This document shows positions 4,716-6,191 of a stretch of DNA of 6,191 nucleotides, one piece after another. Source of the DNA: UBA9676 sp036522155 (GTDB lineage Bacteria; Actinomycetota; Actinomycetes; Streptosporangiales; Streptosporangiaceae); the NCBI GenBank assembly GCA_036522155.1, contig DATDGI010000347.1:1-6191 (forward strand). Reading direction: 5' to 3'. A program made the translations under genes and the position numbers. The stretch's first letter is position 1; every line of letters starts with the position of its first letter. A model generated the notes under the pieces. It saw nothing but the letters and a program-made list of their open reading frames with translations, searched no databases and was not told the DNA's origin.

Positions 4716-6191
4716 TCAGTGGAAGAAGTGGCGCGCACCGGTGAAGTACAGGCTTACCCCGGCCTTGCTGGCCGCCGCCACCACCTCGTCGTCGCGGACC
4801 GAGCCACCCGGCTCGACGATGGCCCGCACCCCGCCGCTGGCCAGCACCTCCAGCCCGTCCGCGAACGGGAAGAAGGCGTCACTGGCCGCCACCGCGCCGC
4901 GGGCGCGGTCACCCGCCCTGGTCACCGCGAGCCGGGCCGAATCCACCCGGTTCACCTGGCCCATGCCCACCCCGACGGTCGCTCCCCCGGCGGCGATCAC
5001 GATCGCGTTCGACTTCACGCTCCGGCACGCCCGCCAGGCGAAGACCAGGTCAGCCAGGGCCCCGGCGGTGACCGCCGGGCCGGTCCTGAGCTGCCAGCTG
5101 GACGGGTCGTCCCCGGGCGCGTCCAGCCGGTCGGCGGTCTGCATGAGCAGCCCGCCGCCGAGCGGCCGCCATTCGAGGGTGGTGGCGCCCGCCGGCCCGG
5201 GCGGCGGGCAGGCCAGCAGCCGCAGGTTCGCCTTGCTGGCCAGCAGTTCCAGCGCAGCAGGCTCGAAGCCGGGTGCCACCACCACCTCGGTGAAGATGCC
5301 GGCGATCTGGCTGGCCAGCGCCGGCGTCACCGCGCCATTGGCGGCGATCACCCCGCCGTAGGCTGACACCGGGTCGCAGGCGTGGGCCTTGCGGTGCGCC
5401 TCGGCCAGGTCGCCGCCGACCGCGATGCCGCACGGGTTGGTGTGCTTGACGATGGCCACACACGGCTCGCCGAAGTCCGAGACGGCCCGCCACGCCGCCG
5501 CCGCGTCCACGTAGTTGTTGTACGACATGGCCTTGCCCTGCAACTGCCGCGCCGACGCGAGGCCGGGCGGGCCGGTGCCGGCGTACCGGGCCGCCCGCTG
5601 GTGCGGGTTCTCCCCGTACCGGAGCACCTCCTGCCGCGACCAGACCGCGGCGACCACGTCCGGCCAGCCGGTCTCGGCCGCGGTCCCGTCCGGCGCGTAG
5701 GCCGAGGCGAACCAGGACGCGACCGCCACGTCGTAGCGGGCGGTGTGGGCGAACGCCTGGGCCGCCAGCCGCCGCCGCTCGGCCAGCGTGAACCCGCCCA
5801 GGGCGACCGCCTGCGTCACCGCGGGGTACATGGACGGGCTGGTGACGACGGCGACGCTGGCGTGGTTCTTGGCCGCGGCCCGGACCATGGCCGGGCCGCC
5901 GATGTCGATCTGCTCCACCACCTCGGCGGGCGGCGCCCCGCTGGCCACGGTCGCCTCGAACGGGTACAGGTTCGACACCAGCAGCTCGAACGGCGCGATC
6001 CCCAGCTCGGCCAGCTGCGCCATGTGCGCGGGCTGGCCACGGTCGGCGAGCAGGCCGGCATGCACCCCGGGGTGCAGCGTCTTCACCCGGCCGTCCAGGC
6101 ACTCGGCGAATCCGGTCAGCTCTCCGACCTCGGTCACCGCCACCCCGGCCGATCTGATGGCCGCCGCCGTGGTGCCGGTGCTGACGATCTC
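4716..6191 (-). CDS. purH: Bifunctional AICAR formyltransferase / IMP cyclohydrolase, 5' end outside window
   Basis: The frame runs open to the right edge, giving 491 residues of a protein usually ~520 long; about 25-30 N-terminal residues are missing. The GTG at 6141-6143 is an internal valine, because the frame continues upstream with the conserved EIVSTGTTAAAIRSAG. PurH does the last two steps of IMP synthesis: formylation of AICAR with 10-formyl-THF, then ring closure. Cyclohydrolase domain (visible residues 1 to ~170): GRVKTLHPGVHAG with K37, SNLYPF with Y76, IDIGGPAMVRAAAKNH with D96 and K108. Transformylase domain (~185-491): RYGENPHQ (191-198), IVKHTNPCGIA with catalytic K249-H250, SAYGGVIA, VKSNAI (392-397), GQVNRVDSA (411-419), SDAFFPFADG (437-446), and the C-terminal ARHFFH. 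All catalytic marks are present, so it should be active. purN usually lies just upstream in actinomycetes; folD is 2.8 kb downstream here. Confidence 0.97.
   Translation of the reverse strand, partial: EIVSTGTTAAAIRSAGVAVTEVGELTGFAECLDGRVKTLHPGVHAGLLADRGQPAHMAQLAELGIAPFELLVSNLYPFEATVASGAPPAEVVEQIDIGGPAMVRAAAKNHASVAVVTSPSMYPAVTQAVALGGFTLAERRRLAAQAFAHTARYDVAVASWFASAYAPDGTAAETGWPDVVAAVWSRQEVLRYGENPHQRAARYAGTGPPGLASARQLQGKAMSYNNYVDAAAAWRAVSDFGEPCVAIVKHTNPCGIAVGGDLAEAHRKAHACDPVSAYGGVIAANGAVTPALASQIAGIFTEVVVAPGFEPAALELLASKANLRLLACPPPGPAGATTLEWRPLGGGLLMQTADRLDAPGDDPSSWQLRTGPAVTAGALADLVFAWRACRSVKSNAIVIAAGGATVGVGMGQVNRVDSARLAVTRAGDRARGAVAASDAFFPFADGLEVLASGGVRAIVEPGGSVRDDEVVAAASKAGVSLYFTGARHFFH

Noticed and set aside
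5050..6102. 350-codon minus-strand open frame overlapping purH in another frame
   Set aside because: Arg/Gly/Ala-rich product in an alternative frame of purH, whose motifs are all in the main frame.
6141..6143. GTG as the start of purH
   Set aside because: The frame continues upstream with the conserved STGTTAAAIRSAG stretch, so this is an internal valine and the gene is cut by the window edge.

Overview
The window is high-GC DNA from an actinomycete-type genome. All recognisable housekeeping genes lie on the minus strand, so transcription runs from the right edge (6191) to the left. In transcription order they are purH (3' part; IMP cyclohydrolase/AICAR formyltransferase), a large membrane-anchored GGDEF-EAL cyclic-di-GMP enzyme, folD (methylene-THF dehydrogenase/cyclohydrolase), etfB, and the first codons of etfA. 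PurH uses 10-formyl-THF and FolD makes it, so these two form a one-carbon/purine block. EtfBA is the FAD-containing shuttle that carries electrons from acyl-CoA dehydrogenases to the respiratory chain.

The main discovery is at 1.9-4.7 kb. The GGDEF-EAL gene lies between two plus-strand fragments that read as the N-terminus (1984-2085, with a probable 1-base frameshift) and the C-terminus (about 4575-4691) of one IS982-like DDE transposase, in collinear order. The middle of the transposase is missing and the antisense c-di-GMP gene occupies its place. The simplest reading is a cassette: IS-derived ends carrying a signalling gene, inserted between purH and folD. The sampled GC of the GGDEF-EAL gene is lower than in its neighbours, and its last ~70 residues look like read-through into IS-derived DNA.

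The second point is regulatory. A perfect 15-bp palindrome (4562-4576) lies just upstream of the GGDEF-EAL gene. It covers the -35 box of a good candidate promoter (GTGACA-N17-TACTAT) and matches 7 of the 9 specified positions of the BldD box. BldD is the c-di-GMP-responsive developmental repressor of actinomycetes, so a c-di-GMP-making and -degrading enzyme may be under control of a c-di-GMP sensor. The promoter geometry also suggests a leaderless mRNA starting at the second ATG (4540).

Region by region: 1-89 etfA start; 101-880 etfB; 881-1024 gap with the etfB ribosome binding site and no clear terminator; 1025-1891 folD; 1892-1983 gap with one arm and the loop of a long imperfect inverted repeat; 1984-4691 IS remnants plus the GGDEF-EAL gene; 4692-4715 short spacer; 4716-6191 purH, cut by the window edge. 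I saw no tRNA, rRNA, CRISPR array or riboswitch. Family assignments and the BldD and IS982 patterns are from memory, not from searches.
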